DNA of 64,000 nt from an uncultured Lachnospiraceae bacterium (GTDB lineage Bacteria; Bacillota; Clostridia; Lachnospirales; Lachnospiraceae), in NCBI GenBank assembly GCA_910584915.1, contig CAJUDM010000003.1:84236-148235 (forward strand). Direction: 5' to 3'. Position numbers and translations under genes: made by a program. The notes beneath the pieces are model-generated. The model ran no database searches and was not told where the DNA came from. It was given only the letters and a program-made list of their open reading frames with translations. Below, piece after piece: positions 16,907-25,332 of this stretch (positions are counted from its first letter, which is position 1; each line of letters starts with the position of its first letter).

Positions 16907-17905
16907 ATGAAGAACGAGAATTTATCAATCAAAGAAGTTGCAAGGCTGGCGGGGACTTCCGTCGCCACAGTGTCGAGAGTGATCAACCAGAACGGCAGGT
17001 TTTCCAAGGAGACGGAAAAGCGTGTCAGGGAAGTCATTGAAAAGTATAATTACCGCCCGAATGAGTTGGCAAGGAGCCTCAGGGTGGATAAGGCGCAGGT
17101 GGTAGGGGTGATCATACCGGATATCACACAGGAATTTTTTGCCCACATAGCGAGGGAGATAGAGGTGGATCTGCTGAAACAGGGCTATATGGCGATCATC
17201 TGTGACACGAATGAGAGCGTGGAACTGGAGAAGCAGTATATCGAGATGCTGAAAGCTATGCGGGTAGGCGGGATCATCTATGTCAGCGGTGACCAGAAGA
17301 TAGAGCCGATCAGGGATATCCCGGCGGTCTACGTGGACAGGAAGCCGGAGTTTGTGGAGGAGGATAAGGGGTCCTGCTTTATCGGCTGCGATAATTACCA
17401 GGGAGGCTATCTTGCGACAGAGAGACTGATAAAGGCAGGCAGGAAGAACATCGCGGTCGTTCTGCACGCCAAAACGATCGCGACGCAGGACAGGCGTCTG
17501 CATGGTTACAGACAGGCGCTTCATGACAACGGCATTCTTTTTTCGGACAGGCTGGTTTATAAGGTGGAGACTGTCGGGATGGAGCAGGGGTATCAGATAT
17601 CGCGGGAAATCTGGGAGAGTAAGGAGCGTGCGGACGGTATTTTTTACTCTTCGGATATTCTGGCGATCGGCGGCCTGCAGTATTTTCATGAACAGGGTGT
17701 GAATGTGCCGGAGGAAGTGTCGGTGATCGGAATAGACGATATTCCGCTGAGTGCGAGAGTCACACCGGCGCTTACAACAGTCAGGCAGGATTATTTAAAG
17801 TTCGGAAGCCTGGCGGCAGAAGCCATTATCAAGATGATGAGAGGAGATCAGGAGAAGAGGACTTATATATTGAGTATGGAGTTGATTGAGAGGGAGACGG
17901 TATAG
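16907..17905 (+). CDS. LacI family transcriptional repressor
   Basis: A 332-residue LacI/GalR regulator. The N-terminal helix-turn-helix is LSIKEVARLAGTSVATVSRV (residues 5-24), followed by the hinge helix (about 48-60, RPNELARSLR) and a ribose-binding-like effector domain (63-330). DDIPLSARVTPALTTVRQD is the usual C-terminal signature. It precedes and very likely controls the sugar ABC locus at 18255-23836, because matching operators occur before both genes. The inducer should be the sugar or nucleoside handled by that locus. Confidence 0.93.
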   Translation: MKNENLSIKEVARLAGTSVATVSRVINQNGRFSKETEKRVREVIEKYNYRPNELARSLRVDKAQVVGVIIPDITQEFFAHIAREIEVDLLKQGYMAIICDTNESVELEKQYIEMLKAMRVGGIIYVSGDQKIEPIRDIPAVYVDRKPEFVEEDKGSCFIGCDNYQGGYLATERLIKAGRKNIAVVLHAKTIATQDRRLHGYRQALHDNGILFSDRLVYKVETVGMEQGYQISREIWESKERADGIFYSSDILAIGGLQYFHEQGVNVPEEVSVIGIDDIPLSARVTPALTTVRQDYLKFGSLAAEAIIKMMRGDQEKRTYILSMELIERETV

Positions 17906-17923
17906 AATAATTTTGAAGATGAG

Positions 17924-17977
17924 AAAAAAGCCATGGTGTGGTCTGGAAAAACAGATGATGCCATGGTTTTTAATTTT
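17924..17977 (+). terminator. Terminator of the LacI gene
   Basis: AAAAAAGCCATGG (17924-17936) pairs with CCATGGTTTTT (17961-17971), and a small inner stem TCTG/CAGA closes the loop. The 3' arm runs into TTTTTAATTTT. This separates the regulator from the ABC operon. Confidence 0.7.
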
Positions 17978-18139
17978 ATGAAACAACCTGTAAAATTTGT
18001 TGTTTTCAGAGTGGGGATGCCAATTAAAATATATAACAACGAAACCAGATTAAATAAACTATAAACTGACAAAAGAAACAAAAACAAAAGTCATCTTTTG
18101 TATAGAATTAATAAAAATGGATAAAATTTAGAAATTATA

Positions 18140-18174
18140 TTGACAAAATAATGGGTAATCGGTTACTCTATAAA
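18140..18174 (+). promoter_or_regulatory. Promoter of the sugar ABC operon
   Basis: A perfect TTGACA (18140-18145) is followed at 18 bp by TACTCT (18164-18169); TATAAA (18169-18174) is an alternative -10. The operator at 18153-18168 fills the spacer. The rest of the intergenic stretch 17906-18254 holds the LacI terminator, AT-rich DNA and the second operator. Confidence 0.65.
18153..18168. promoter_or_regulatory. LacI-family operator O1 within the ABC promoter
   Basis: GGGTAATCGGTTACTC is a near-perfect 16-bp palindrome around a central CG. It lies between the -35 and -10 elements, where bound repressor would block RNA polymerase. Confidence 0.8.
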
Positions 18175-18180
18175 TGCAGT

Positions 18181-18196
18181 GAGCAATCGATTACTC
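18181..18196. promoter_or_regulatory. LacI-family operator O2
   Basis: GAGCAATCGATTACTC matches O1 closely and is centred 28 bp downstream of it, near the expected transcription start. Paired operators suggest cooperative repression. Confidence 0.8.
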
Positions 18197-18254
18197 AGAT
18201 GGATAAGGTTAGGATCAGGAATAACACAGTCATATTTGAGAAAGGAAGAAAAAA

Positions 18255-19277
18255 ATGAAAAAGTATTTGGCAGCGATATTGACATTTATTATGTTGGCGG
18301 GCGTGATGTCCGGTTGTGGCAGTGCAGACCAGCTTTCCGCTGAAGAGCCGGAAGTGCAGGAGGAAACAGAGGGAGTACAGGAAGAGCCTGCAGAAAGCAG
18401 TGAAGAGGCAGGGGGAGGCAGTATTAAAATTGGTATGACCACTATGGGACAGGCATCCTTCTGGGATGCAGTTGCATCGGGGGTACGTGAAGTGATGAAG
18501 GATGGCGATGAGCTGATCTTTGTTGAGGGGGAGCATGGAAATGCGGCAGGTCAGGTAAACATAGTGGAGGATTTTATCACTCAGGAATGTGATGTGGTTC
18601 TTTTCAACCCCGTAGATGCGGATGCGGCAAGTTCCTGCCTGGACTTACTTGAGGATGCGGGAATTCCGGTCATTGTATTTGATTCTCCCTGTACGGATAT
18701 GTCTACAGTCGAAAGTTTTTGTGCTACAGATAATCATGCGGCAGGCGCATTGGTAGCCGACTTTATGATGGAAGAACATCCGGAAGGAGGAACAGTTGCA
18801 GTATTGGTATATGAGTCCGCTGCCGCATGCGTAGCAAGAGTGGAAGGCTTTAAAGAACGGCTTGCCTCTAATGACAAATGGACAATCGTTACGGAACTGG
18901 ACGGCGGGAATACTACTGATGCTGCGCTTCCGGTAGCGGAGGATATTATTTCCGCGTATCCCGACCTGACCTGTATTTTCAGCGGAAACGATGAGATGGC
19001 GCTTGGCGCTTACAGTGCTATCACAGGTGCTGATCTGCAGATCGGGCTGTATAGTATAAACGGCGGACCGGAGGCAAAGGCGAAAATGATGGAGGATGGA
19101 GAAGAAGGCGTATGGCGTGCAACAGGTGCACAGTCTCCTATCGGTGTCGGAAGAAAGAGTATGGAACTGGCATATGATTATCTGGATGGCAAGGAAATTG
19201 AAGAGGAATATCTGATAGACGCTTTTATCATCTGTCCTGCCAATATAGAAGAGTATGGAAAAGAGGAATGGCAGTAA
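18255..19277 (+). CDS. Sugar ABC transporter substrate-binding lipoprotein
   Basis: A 340-residue receptor of the ribose/allose (RbsB/AlsB) periplasmic-binding family, cluster B. The signal peptide ends in MSGC (Cys21), followed by a Glu-rich linker (about 25-55). The binding domain begins SIKIGMTTMGQASFWDAV and includes DVVLFNPVDADAA, GIPVIVFDSPC and IFSGNDEMALGA, which are ligand-cleft and hinge signatures. It captures the substrate outside the membrane for the ATPase and permease that follow. A small hairpin between this gene and the ATPase gene (19331-19356) fits the usual excess of receptor over transporter. Confidence 0.92.
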   Translation: MKKYLAAILTFIMLAGVMSGCGSADQLSAEEPEVQEETEGVQEEPAESSEEAGGGSIKIGMTTMGQASFWDAVASGVREVMKDGDELIFVEGEHGNAAGQVNIVEDFITQECDVVLFNPVDADAASSCLDLLEDAGIPVIVFDSPCTDMSTVESFCATDNHAAGALVADFMMEEHPEGGTVAVLVYESAAACVARVEGFKERLASNDKWTIVTELDGGNTTDAALPVAEDIISAYPDLTCIFSGNDEMALGAYSAITGADLQIGLYSINGGPEAKAKMMEDGEEGVWRATGAQSPIGVGRKSMELAYDYLDGKEIEEEYLIDAFIICPANIEEYGKEEWQ

Positions 19278-19330
19278 AGAGTGCGGTCAAAGAATTGCTT
19301 CAGACCGGAGATTGTTTATAGAGCGGAGTG

Positions 19331-19356
19331 AAGGGCGGTTTGTTTCTGCCGCCTTT
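19331..19356 (+). other. Hairpin between receptor and ATPase genes
   Basis: AAGGGCGG pairs with CCGCCTTT (8 bp, one G-T pair) around a 10-nt loop in the 105-bp gap. It lacks a full T tract; it may stabilise the receptor mRNA or partly attenuate the downstream genes. Confidence 0.45.
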
Positions 19357-19382
19357 CCGGATAATTTGGAGGCTGTGAGTAT

Positions 19383-20888
19383 ATGAACGCGCTTTTAGAA
19401 ATGAAGAATATTTCCAAAAGTTTTTCAAAAAACAGGGTGTTGGAGGATGTTAATTTCCAGGTTCAGGCGGGGGAAGTACATGCTCTGCTTGGCGAAAATG
19501 GAGCGGGAAAATCTACTCTGATAAAGATTATGGGAGGTATTTACCCCTGTGATTCAGGGCAGATACTGATTGATGGAGAATTATGTACTTTTTCAAATGC
19601 ACAGGAGGCTCAGGCGAAAGGGATCAGCATTATACATCAGGAGTTGATGTTGATGCCGCATTTGAGTATTGCGGAAAATATTTTTATGGGACGTGAATTA
19701 CATACCAGAGCGGGTTTTCTGGATATCCGGGAGCAGGAGCGAAGGACACAGGAACTCTTAGATGATTTTGAAATGGGTTTCAGCGCCGGTACGCGTCTTG
19801 ATAATCTGACGATCGCTCAGCAGCAGATGGTGGAGATCATCAGGGCAATATCATTTCAGGCAAAGATCATTGCAATGGATGAGCCTACTTCATCGTTGTC
19901 CGAACGGGAATCGGAAAGGCTTTTTGAATTGATCAGAAGCCTGAAGGAAAAAAATGTGGGAATTATCCTGATCAGCCACAGACTGAATGATATCTTTGCT
20001 CTTTCAGATCGTGTGACTGTACTGAGGGATGGTATTTGTACAGGTACACGTGAGATTCAGGGGACGAGCAATGATGAACTCATCCGTCTCATGGTAGGTA
20101 GGGATATCGCACAGTATTATGCTGCGGGACAGGGCAGAAAAAGAAGTGAAACTGTTGTAATGTCCGTTCGCAATCTGTCGGACGGGAGGTTGGCAAAAGA
20201 TGTAAGTTTTGATCTGAAAAAAGGGGAGATTCTTGGAGTGTCCGGCCTTGTGGGAGCAGGCAGGAGCGAGATGCTGCAATGTATATTTGGCCTCAGTAAA
20301 CGGAAAAGCGGAAGCGTCGTGATCAACGGGAGAGAGACGGTATTTCATACGCCGAAGGATGCGATAGAGGGCGGACTGGGGTATGTCTGCGAGGACAGAA
20401 AAAAGCAGGGATTATTTTTGAAACAGAGTGTCTGCTTTAATATAACTGTCAATGTGTTGGAGTCTTTTATGAAGCCAATGAGATATCTGAGCAGAGCGGA
20501 AAACGAACTGGCTGAAAGCTATGTAAAGAAGCTGGCGGCAAAAGTGACAGGAATATCACAGACCACCGGAACTCTGAGCGGAGGAAACCAACAGAAGGTA
20601 TTGATCAGCCGCTGGCTGGCGAGTACAACGGATATTTTGCTTTTGGATGAACCCACCAGAGGTGTTGATGTGGCTACAAAACAGGATATCTATCAATTGA
20701 TCGGAGAACTGGCTGTTCAGGGGATTTCAATTGTATTTGTATCTTCGGAGCTGACGGAGCTGTTAAATGTGTGTGATAGGATCATGGTAATGTCTAACGG
20801 CAAGACTACGGGAACATTGATGCGGGGTGAATTTTCACAGGAAGAGATCATGCGTCTGGCAACGAGGGAGTTTCGTGGTAATGGCTGA
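19383..20888 (+). CDS. Sugar ABC transporter ATPase, RbsA/AlsA-like
   Basis: A 501-residue double ATPase that powers import of a monosaccharide or nucleoside. The first domain has Walker A GENGAGKST (about 37-45) and the usual Q-loop and signature. The second domain has a degenerate Walker A (SGLVGAGRSEM near 285), signature LSGGNQQKV near 397 and Walker B DILLLDEPTRGVD. This tandem layout is characteristic of the RbsA/MglA/AlsA group. It acts at the cytoplasmic face with the permease at 20962. Confidence 0.95.
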   Translation: MNALLEMKNISKSFSKNRVLEDVNFQVQAGEVHALLGENGAGKSTLIKIMGGIYPCDSGQILIDGELCTFSNAQEAQAKGISIIHQELMLMPHLSIAENIFMGRELHTRAGFLDIREQERRTQELLDDFEMGFSAGTRLDNLTIAQQQMVEIIRAISFQAKIIAMDEPTSSLSERESERLFELIRSLKEKNVGIILISHRLNDIFALSDRVTVLRDGICTGTREIQGTSNDELIRLMVGRDIAQYYAAGQGRKRSETVVMSVRNLSDGRLAKDVSFDLKKGEILGVSGLVGAGRSEMLQCIFGLSKRKSGSVVINGRETVFHTPKDAIEGGLGYVCEDRKKQGLFLKQSVCFNITVNVLESFMKPMRYLSRAENELAESYVKKLAAKVTGISQTTGTLSGGNQQKVLISRWLASTTDILLLDEPTRGVDVATKQDIYQLIGELAVQGISIVFVSSELTELLNVCDRIMVMSNGKTTGTLMRGEFSQEEIMRLATREFRGNG

Positions 20889-20961
20889 ATAACAGAATGC
20901 CTGTAAGTGAGATTTTTCATATGAGTTTGTGTCCGGATGGAACGAAAGGAATAGATATAAC

Positions 20962-21942
20962 ATGGATGATAAAAGAAAAAAGGCAATCATGAAAAATTCA
21001 AATTTAAAGGATCTGCTGGGAGTCATAGTGGCATTTTTGGCGGTTTTTTTGCTGCTGTCGGTGCTGCCTCAGACATCAAGCAAATTTCTGACAACAACGA
21101 ACCTGTTCAATGTGGCAAGGCAGATAACTGTAAATATCATACTGGCATGCGGCCTCACCATGGCGATCATAGTCGGCGGCATTGATCTGTCAGTGGGATC
21201 CATTATCGCGGTTGCGGGATGCCTTACAAGCGGATTGCTGACAAACAATGGAATGAGTGTCGGAATTTCCATACTGGCAGGACTTCTATCGGGAGTATTG
21301 TTGGGTGCTTTTAACGGAACTGTCATTGCAGGAACGACCATTCCGCCATTTATCACAACTCTGGGAACAATGTATATAGGAAGAGGGATTGCGAGGCTGT
21401 ATACGGACTGTAAAACGATATTGGTAGATGACAAGATTTTTGCGTATATCGGAAAAGGGCAGATATTTGGTTTTATTCCGATTCAGATCATCTATATTGT
21501 GATCATCTGTCTGTTCGCCTGGCTGATCTTGAACAGGACACAGTTTGGGCGGCATATCTATGCGATCGGCGACAATGAGCAGGCGGCAGTCTATACAGGC
21601 ATCAATGTGAAGAAAACAAAATTTCTGGTGTATACACTGACCGGATTTTTTGCGGCGACAGCCGGTATTCTTACAGCGGCGAGGACGGGATCAGGCCTGT
21701 TCAGCGCAGGTGAAGGGTATGAGATGGATGCCATTGCAGCTGTTGTGCTGGGAGGCACCAGCATGACAGGAGGGGTAGGGAGGCTTTCCGGTTCCATTAT
21801 CGGAGCCATGATCATTGGCATTTTGAGTAATGGTATGAATCTGATGGGATTTAATTCATCATGGCAGTATGTAGTAAAGGGCGTTGTATTACTGTTGGCA
21901 GTGCTTCTTGATTATTTCAGAAAAAGGGAAGCAAATGTATAA
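20962..21942 (+). CDS. Sugar ABC transporter permease, RbsC/AlsC-like
   Basis: A polytopic permease (about 327 residues from ATG 20962, which follows AAAGGA) with eight to ten helices. Family signatures include IVGGIDLSVGSIIAVAG (near 67-83) and AVVLGGTSMTGGVGRLSG near the C-terminus. It forms the channel of the importer with the ATPase just upstream. The spacing of 73 bases and lack of a terminator indicate cotranscription. Confidence 0.93.
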   Translation: MDDKRKKAIMKNSNLKDLLGVIVAFLAVFLLLSVLPQTSSKFLTTTNLFNVARQITVNIILACGLTMAIIVGGIDLSVGSIIAVAGCLTSGLLTNNGMSVGISILAGLLSGVLLGAFNGTVIAGTTIPPFITTLGTMYIGRGIARLYTDCKTILVDDKIFAYIGKGQIFGFIPIQIIYIVIICLFAWLILNRTQFGRHIYAIGDNEQAAVYTGINVKKTKFLVYTLTGFFAATAGILTAARTGSGLFSAGEGYEMDAIAAVVLGGTSMTGGVGRLSGSIIGAMIIGILSNGMNLMGFNSSWQYVVKGVVLLLAVLLDYFRKREANV

Positions 21943-21966
21943 AAATGATTCAGGAGGTTAAAGAGT

Positions 21967-22905
21967 ATGAAGAAAAAAGTTTTGTTAGATTTTGATATTG
22001 GGACGGAGATCGATGATGCGATAGCGCTTGCGTATTTGCTGGCAAACCCGGACTGCGAACTTGTGGGAATCACTACATCCTGCGGAGAAGCTGTAAAAAG
22101 GGCGGAGATGGCAAGTATGCTGTGCAAGATGGCAGGAAAGGACATTCCGATCCATCCCGGATGTGAGGATCCCATCTTTATTCCCCAGATGGAAACGACG
22201 GCGCCGCAGACCCGGGTACTGGAACGCTGGGAACATGATACCGGATATGAGAGATACAGCGCAGTGCCATTCATGCAGAGGGTAATCCGGGAAAATCCGG
22301 GAGAGATCACATTGATAGCGACTGCCCCCATGACTAATCTGGGAGTATTGTTTACGATGGATCCGGAACTGCCGGAACTCCTGGAGGGATTGTTCCTGTT
22401 GTGTGGTTCACCTACACATCATCGATACGATGTGGTTACAGAGACGTTGAGCGCTATGGAGAGGGATGATATTGTCCGCGTTCTGGCGAGTCAGGGGATT
22501 TTGGAGAATAATTCAATTATTGATCCTCATGCGACAAGTATTGTCTATCGGGCGAAGTGCAGGAACCATGTGAACATTGGAAATAATGTTTCAAGCCGCG
22601 TAACTATGACACCCGAGCAGGCAGAGGCCGCTTTTAAACATCCGATCCTTCAGGCTGTTATGGCGATAGCGAAAGAGTGGTTTAAAGATGAGGCAAGAGT
22701 CTCGTTTCATGATGCGGTTGCTGCTGCATGCATTTTCCATGATGATATCTGCACATATAAAAGGGGATATCTGTCCTGTGAAATGGATAGTAAGCTGTTG
22801 GCAGGCATGACTGTATTCCGTGAAGATCCTGAGGGACCGCACAAAGTTGGCTGGACTATTGATGAGAATAAATTTTTTGAACATTTGTTTGAAGTGTTTG
22901 AATAA
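21967..22905 (+). CDS. Nucleoside hydrolase (IunH/RihA family)
   Basis: A 312-residue cytoplasmic enzyme that cleaves the N-glycosidic bond of nucleosides to base and sugar. The N-terminal Asp cluster DFDIGTEIDDA (residues 8-18) is the calcium-binding signature, with DIGTE in place of the common DPGID. TLIATAPMTNLG and the late SFHDAVAAAC supply the other active-site segments. It lies 24 bases after the permease gene and before the allulose epimerase. In this position the sugar released may be the epimerase substrate rather than ribose. Confidence 0.87.
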   Translation: MKKKVLLDFDIGTEIDDAIALAYLLANPDCELVGITTSCGEAVKRAEMASMLCKMAGKDIPIHPGCEDPIFIPQMETTAPQTRVLERWEHDTGYERYSAVPFMQRVIRENPGEITLIATAPMTNLGVLFTMDPELPELLEGLFLLCGSPTHHRYDVVTETLSAMERDDIVRVLASQGILENNSIIDPHATSIVYRAKCRNHVNIGNNVSSRVTMTPEQAEAAFKHPILQAVMAIAKEWFKDEARVSFHDAVAAACIFHDDICTYKRGYLSCEMDSKLLAGMTVFREDPEGPHKVGWTIDENKFFEHLFEVFE

Positions 22906-22960
22906 GGCTGCATCATATTTTATTATCCTGTTAAATGCTTTTGAAAGGAAAGGAATAATT

Positions 22961-23836
22961 ATGCTGTATGGTATTTATAATGCATATTGGACCCATGAAT
23001 GGTCTGCAAACTATGAATATTATATTCCCAAGGTGAAAAAATTGGGATTTGATATACTTGAGATTTCCTGCGCGGCGCTGACGAGGCATTATGCTGCAGA
23101 TGAAAAGATCCGTGATCTAAAAAAATGCGCGGATGACAACGGCATTATCCTTACGGCGGGGTACGGACCTACAAAGGAGCAGAATCTGTGTTCTTCAGAT
23201 CCGGAAGTGGTAAAAAAAGCAATGGCGTTTTTTGAGATGCTGCTGCCGAAATTGGAAATGATGGATATCAAGGTACTGGGGGGAGGGCTCTATTCCTACT
23301 GGCCCTTAGATCCATCGATGCCGATGGATAAGGAGAAAGACACAGAGCGTGCCATCGAGAATATGCGGAAGCTTTCCAAAGTGGCGGAGGACTGTGATGT
23401 GACGCTTGGGATGGAAGTGCTGAACCGTTATGAGGGGTATATGATGAATACCTGTGAGGAAGCACTGCGGTTTATTGACGCGGTGGGAAGTTCCCATGTG
23501 AAGGTTATGTTAGATACTTTTCATATGAATATCGAGGAGGACAACATGGCGGCGGCTATCCGCCTGGCGGGCGACAAGCTGGGACACCTGCATCTCGGCG
23601 AGCAGAACAGGCGTGTTCCGGGCAAGGGCAGTATGCCCTGGCAGGAGATCGGACAGGCGCTGAGGGATATCAACTATCAGGGCGCGGCAGTGATGGAGCC
23701 CTTTGTGATGACAGGCGGAACAATCGGTTCGGAGATCAGGGTCTGGAGAGATCTGATTCCCGATGTGACGGAAGAGATACTCGATAAAGAGGCGAAAGGT
23801 GCAGTGGAATTTGTCCGCCATGTATTTGGGATGTAA
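22961..23836 (+). CDS. D-psicose (allulose) 3-epimerase
   Basis: A 291-residue TIM-barrel ketose 3-epimerase, converting D-allulose and D-fructose (or D-tagatose and D-sorbose). The start MLYGIYNAYWTHEW, the LYSYWPLD segment and VKVMLDTFHMNIEED closely follow characterised clostridial D-psicose 3-epimerases from memory. Metal ligands fall at the expected places: E152, D185, H211 and E246. ATG 22961 follows GAAAGGAAAGGA; the open frame starts earlier, inside the hydrolase gene. It ends the LacI-controlled operon. Confidence 0.9.
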   Translation: MLYGIYNAYWTHEWSANYEYYIPKVKKLGFDILEISCAALTRHYAADEKIRDLKKCADDNGIILTAGYGPTKEQNLCSSDPEVVKKAMAFFEMLLPKLEMMDIKVLGGGLYSYWPLDPSMPMDKEKDTERAIENMRKLSKVAEDCDVTLGMEVLNRYEGYMMNTCEEALRFIDAVGSSHVKVMLDTFHMNIEEDNMAAAIRLAGDKLGHLHLGEQNRRVPGKGSMPWQEIGQALRDINYQGAAVMEPFVMTGGTIGSEIRVWRDLIPDVTEEILDKEAKGAVEFVRHVFGM

Positions 23837-23907
23837 GAAAATTATTCCATGGATCGGGATTAAAATGAACCGTGAATAATACATATGAAATAAAAATATG
23901 AAGCGCT

Positions 23908-23941
23908 GATACCTGACACTTTTGTGCCAGGTATCATTTTT
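23908..23941 (+). terminator. Terminator of the allulose operon
   Basis: GATACCTGACAC pairs with GTGCCAGGTATC (12 bp, one mismatch-type G-T pair) around TTTT, and ATTTTT follows. The surrounding stretch 23837-24264 otherwise holds a second hairpin at 24179 and no gene. Confidence 0.85.
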
Positions 23942-24178
23942 GACATGAGAAGGTTCACACATTGAATGCCCGTTGGTCTTGCGGGCAAAAAGGATAAAGG
24001 ATAGATGGCCTCATGAATGGATTATTTCGTGTTGGAGAAAGAGAGGTTTGGCTTGATGCGGCGGAGACTTTCGTGCTAAAATAGATAACAAATGGAAGAT
24101 GAAGCGGACAGTGTAGAAAGTTGTTTACAGAAGTATTGTGGTCAATTGCCTAAAGACAGGCTTTCAGGCTGTAGACAA

Positions 24179-24202
24179 AGTCCGGTGAAAACCGGACTTT
24201 TC
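24179..24202 (+). terminator. Terminator-like hairpin upstream of the Gfo/Idh/MocA operon
   Basis: AGTCCGGT-GAAA-ACCGGACT forms an 8-bp stem with a GNRA tetraloop and is followed by TTTTC. It sits 63 bases before the next start codon and about 270 bases after the previous gene, with no gene it could terminate. It may be an attenuator in a leader RNA. GCCT and AGGC repeats at 24148-24170 offer alternative pairing. Confidence 0.55.
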
Positions 24203-24264
24203 TGTATTTATAACCGTTTTTATGATAGAGGAGCAAAAGAAAACAGATGAAAAAGGAGGAGCAT

Positions 24265-25254
24265 ATGAAACAGATCAAACTTGGCACGATCGGCTCAGGA
24301 GCCATTGTTCAGTCTATTCTGGACGGTGTGCAGGTGACGGACGGCATTTCTCTGGAGGCTGTCTATTCAAGGACAGAGGAAAAGGGCAGGGAGCTGGCGG
24401 AAAAGTATGGTGCGGGGAAGGCGTACACCGATCTGGAGGCATTTTTGTGCGATGGGGAGGTAGACTATATCTATGTGGCATCCCCCAATAATCTGCACTA
24501 TGAGCAGGTGAAGGCAGCGCTCCTGCATGGGAAGAATGTGATCTGCGAAAAACCCATGTGTCCCCGGAAAGAGCAGGTGGATGAGCTGATCGCCCTGGCG
24601 GATGAGAGGGGGCTTGTGCTGGTGGATGCGACGCCCACAGCCTTTCTGCCGAATCTGGATATTATAAAGGAGAAGCTTCCTGAGGTCGGGAGGATCCGTC
24701 TTGTTATGTCCTCCTACAGTCAGTATTCCAGCAGATACGATAAGCTCCTCGCGGGGGAGGTGACAAATGTGTTCAGCCCGGACTTTGCGGGAGGATGCCT
24801 GCAGGATATCGGCTACTATAACGTGTATCTGAATGTGGCTCTGTTTGGAAAGCCGGAGAAAGCCGTGTATTTTCCGAATATCTGCAGCACCGGCGTGGAC
24901 ACTTCGGGCATCGCGGTCTTCAGGTATGCCGACTTTGTCAGTGAATGTGCGGGGGCGAAGGACACCTGGGGAGAGAATTGTGTCCAGATCGAGGGCGAAA
25001 AGGGGTATCTCTATGTGGAGGGAGGACCGAACGGATTAAACAGTGTCCGGCTCTGCACGAAGGAGGGGGAGTCATCCTATGATCTGCAGGAAAATCCGGA
25101 CAGGTGGTTTTACGAGGTGCAGAATATGACAAAGCTTCTGATAAATGAGGACTATGAGACGATCCGGAGAGGACTGGAGATCACCCGCGATGTGATCGGG
25201 ATCATGGAGGCGATGCGGAAGGAGGCGGGGATCGTTTTTCCCGGGGAGGCGTAA
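24265..25254 (+). CDS. Gfo/Idh/MocA family oxidoreductase
   Basis: A 329-residue NAD(P)-dependent sugar or inositol dehydrogenase-like protein. The Rossmann motif is GTIGSGAIVQ near residues 6-15, and the family motif EKPMCPRKE (about 97) holds the catalytic lysine after CEKP. The C-terminal alpha/beta domain (about 125-320) binds the substrate. ATG 24265 follows AAAGGAGGAGC; an in-frame ATG lies six codons earlier. It forms an operon with a second member of the family and an allose-kinase-like gene, so it probably oxidises or reduces a rare sugar. Confidence 0.88.
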   Translation: MKQIKLGTIGSGAIVQSILDGVQVTDGISLEAVYSRTEEKGRELAEKYGAGKAYTDLEAFLCDGEVDYIYVASPNNLHYEQVKAALLHGKNVICEKPMCPRKEQVDELIALADERGLVLVDATPTAFLPNLDIIKEKLPEVGRIRLVMSSYSQYSSRYDKLLAGEVTNVFSPDFAGGCLQDIGYYNVYLNVALFGKPEKAVYFPNICSTGVDTSGIAVFRYADFVSECAGAKDTWGENCVQIEGEKGYLYVEGGPNGLNSVRLCTKEGESSYDLQENPDRWFYEVQNMTKLLINEDYETIRRGLEITRDVIGIMEAMRKEAGIVFPGEA

Positions 25255-25332
25255 ACGCCGGTCCCCGCTGTCCACGCAGAAGGTTGCATACATACATGAA
25301 GGATAAAGAATAGAAGATAAAAGGAGAGGGAA

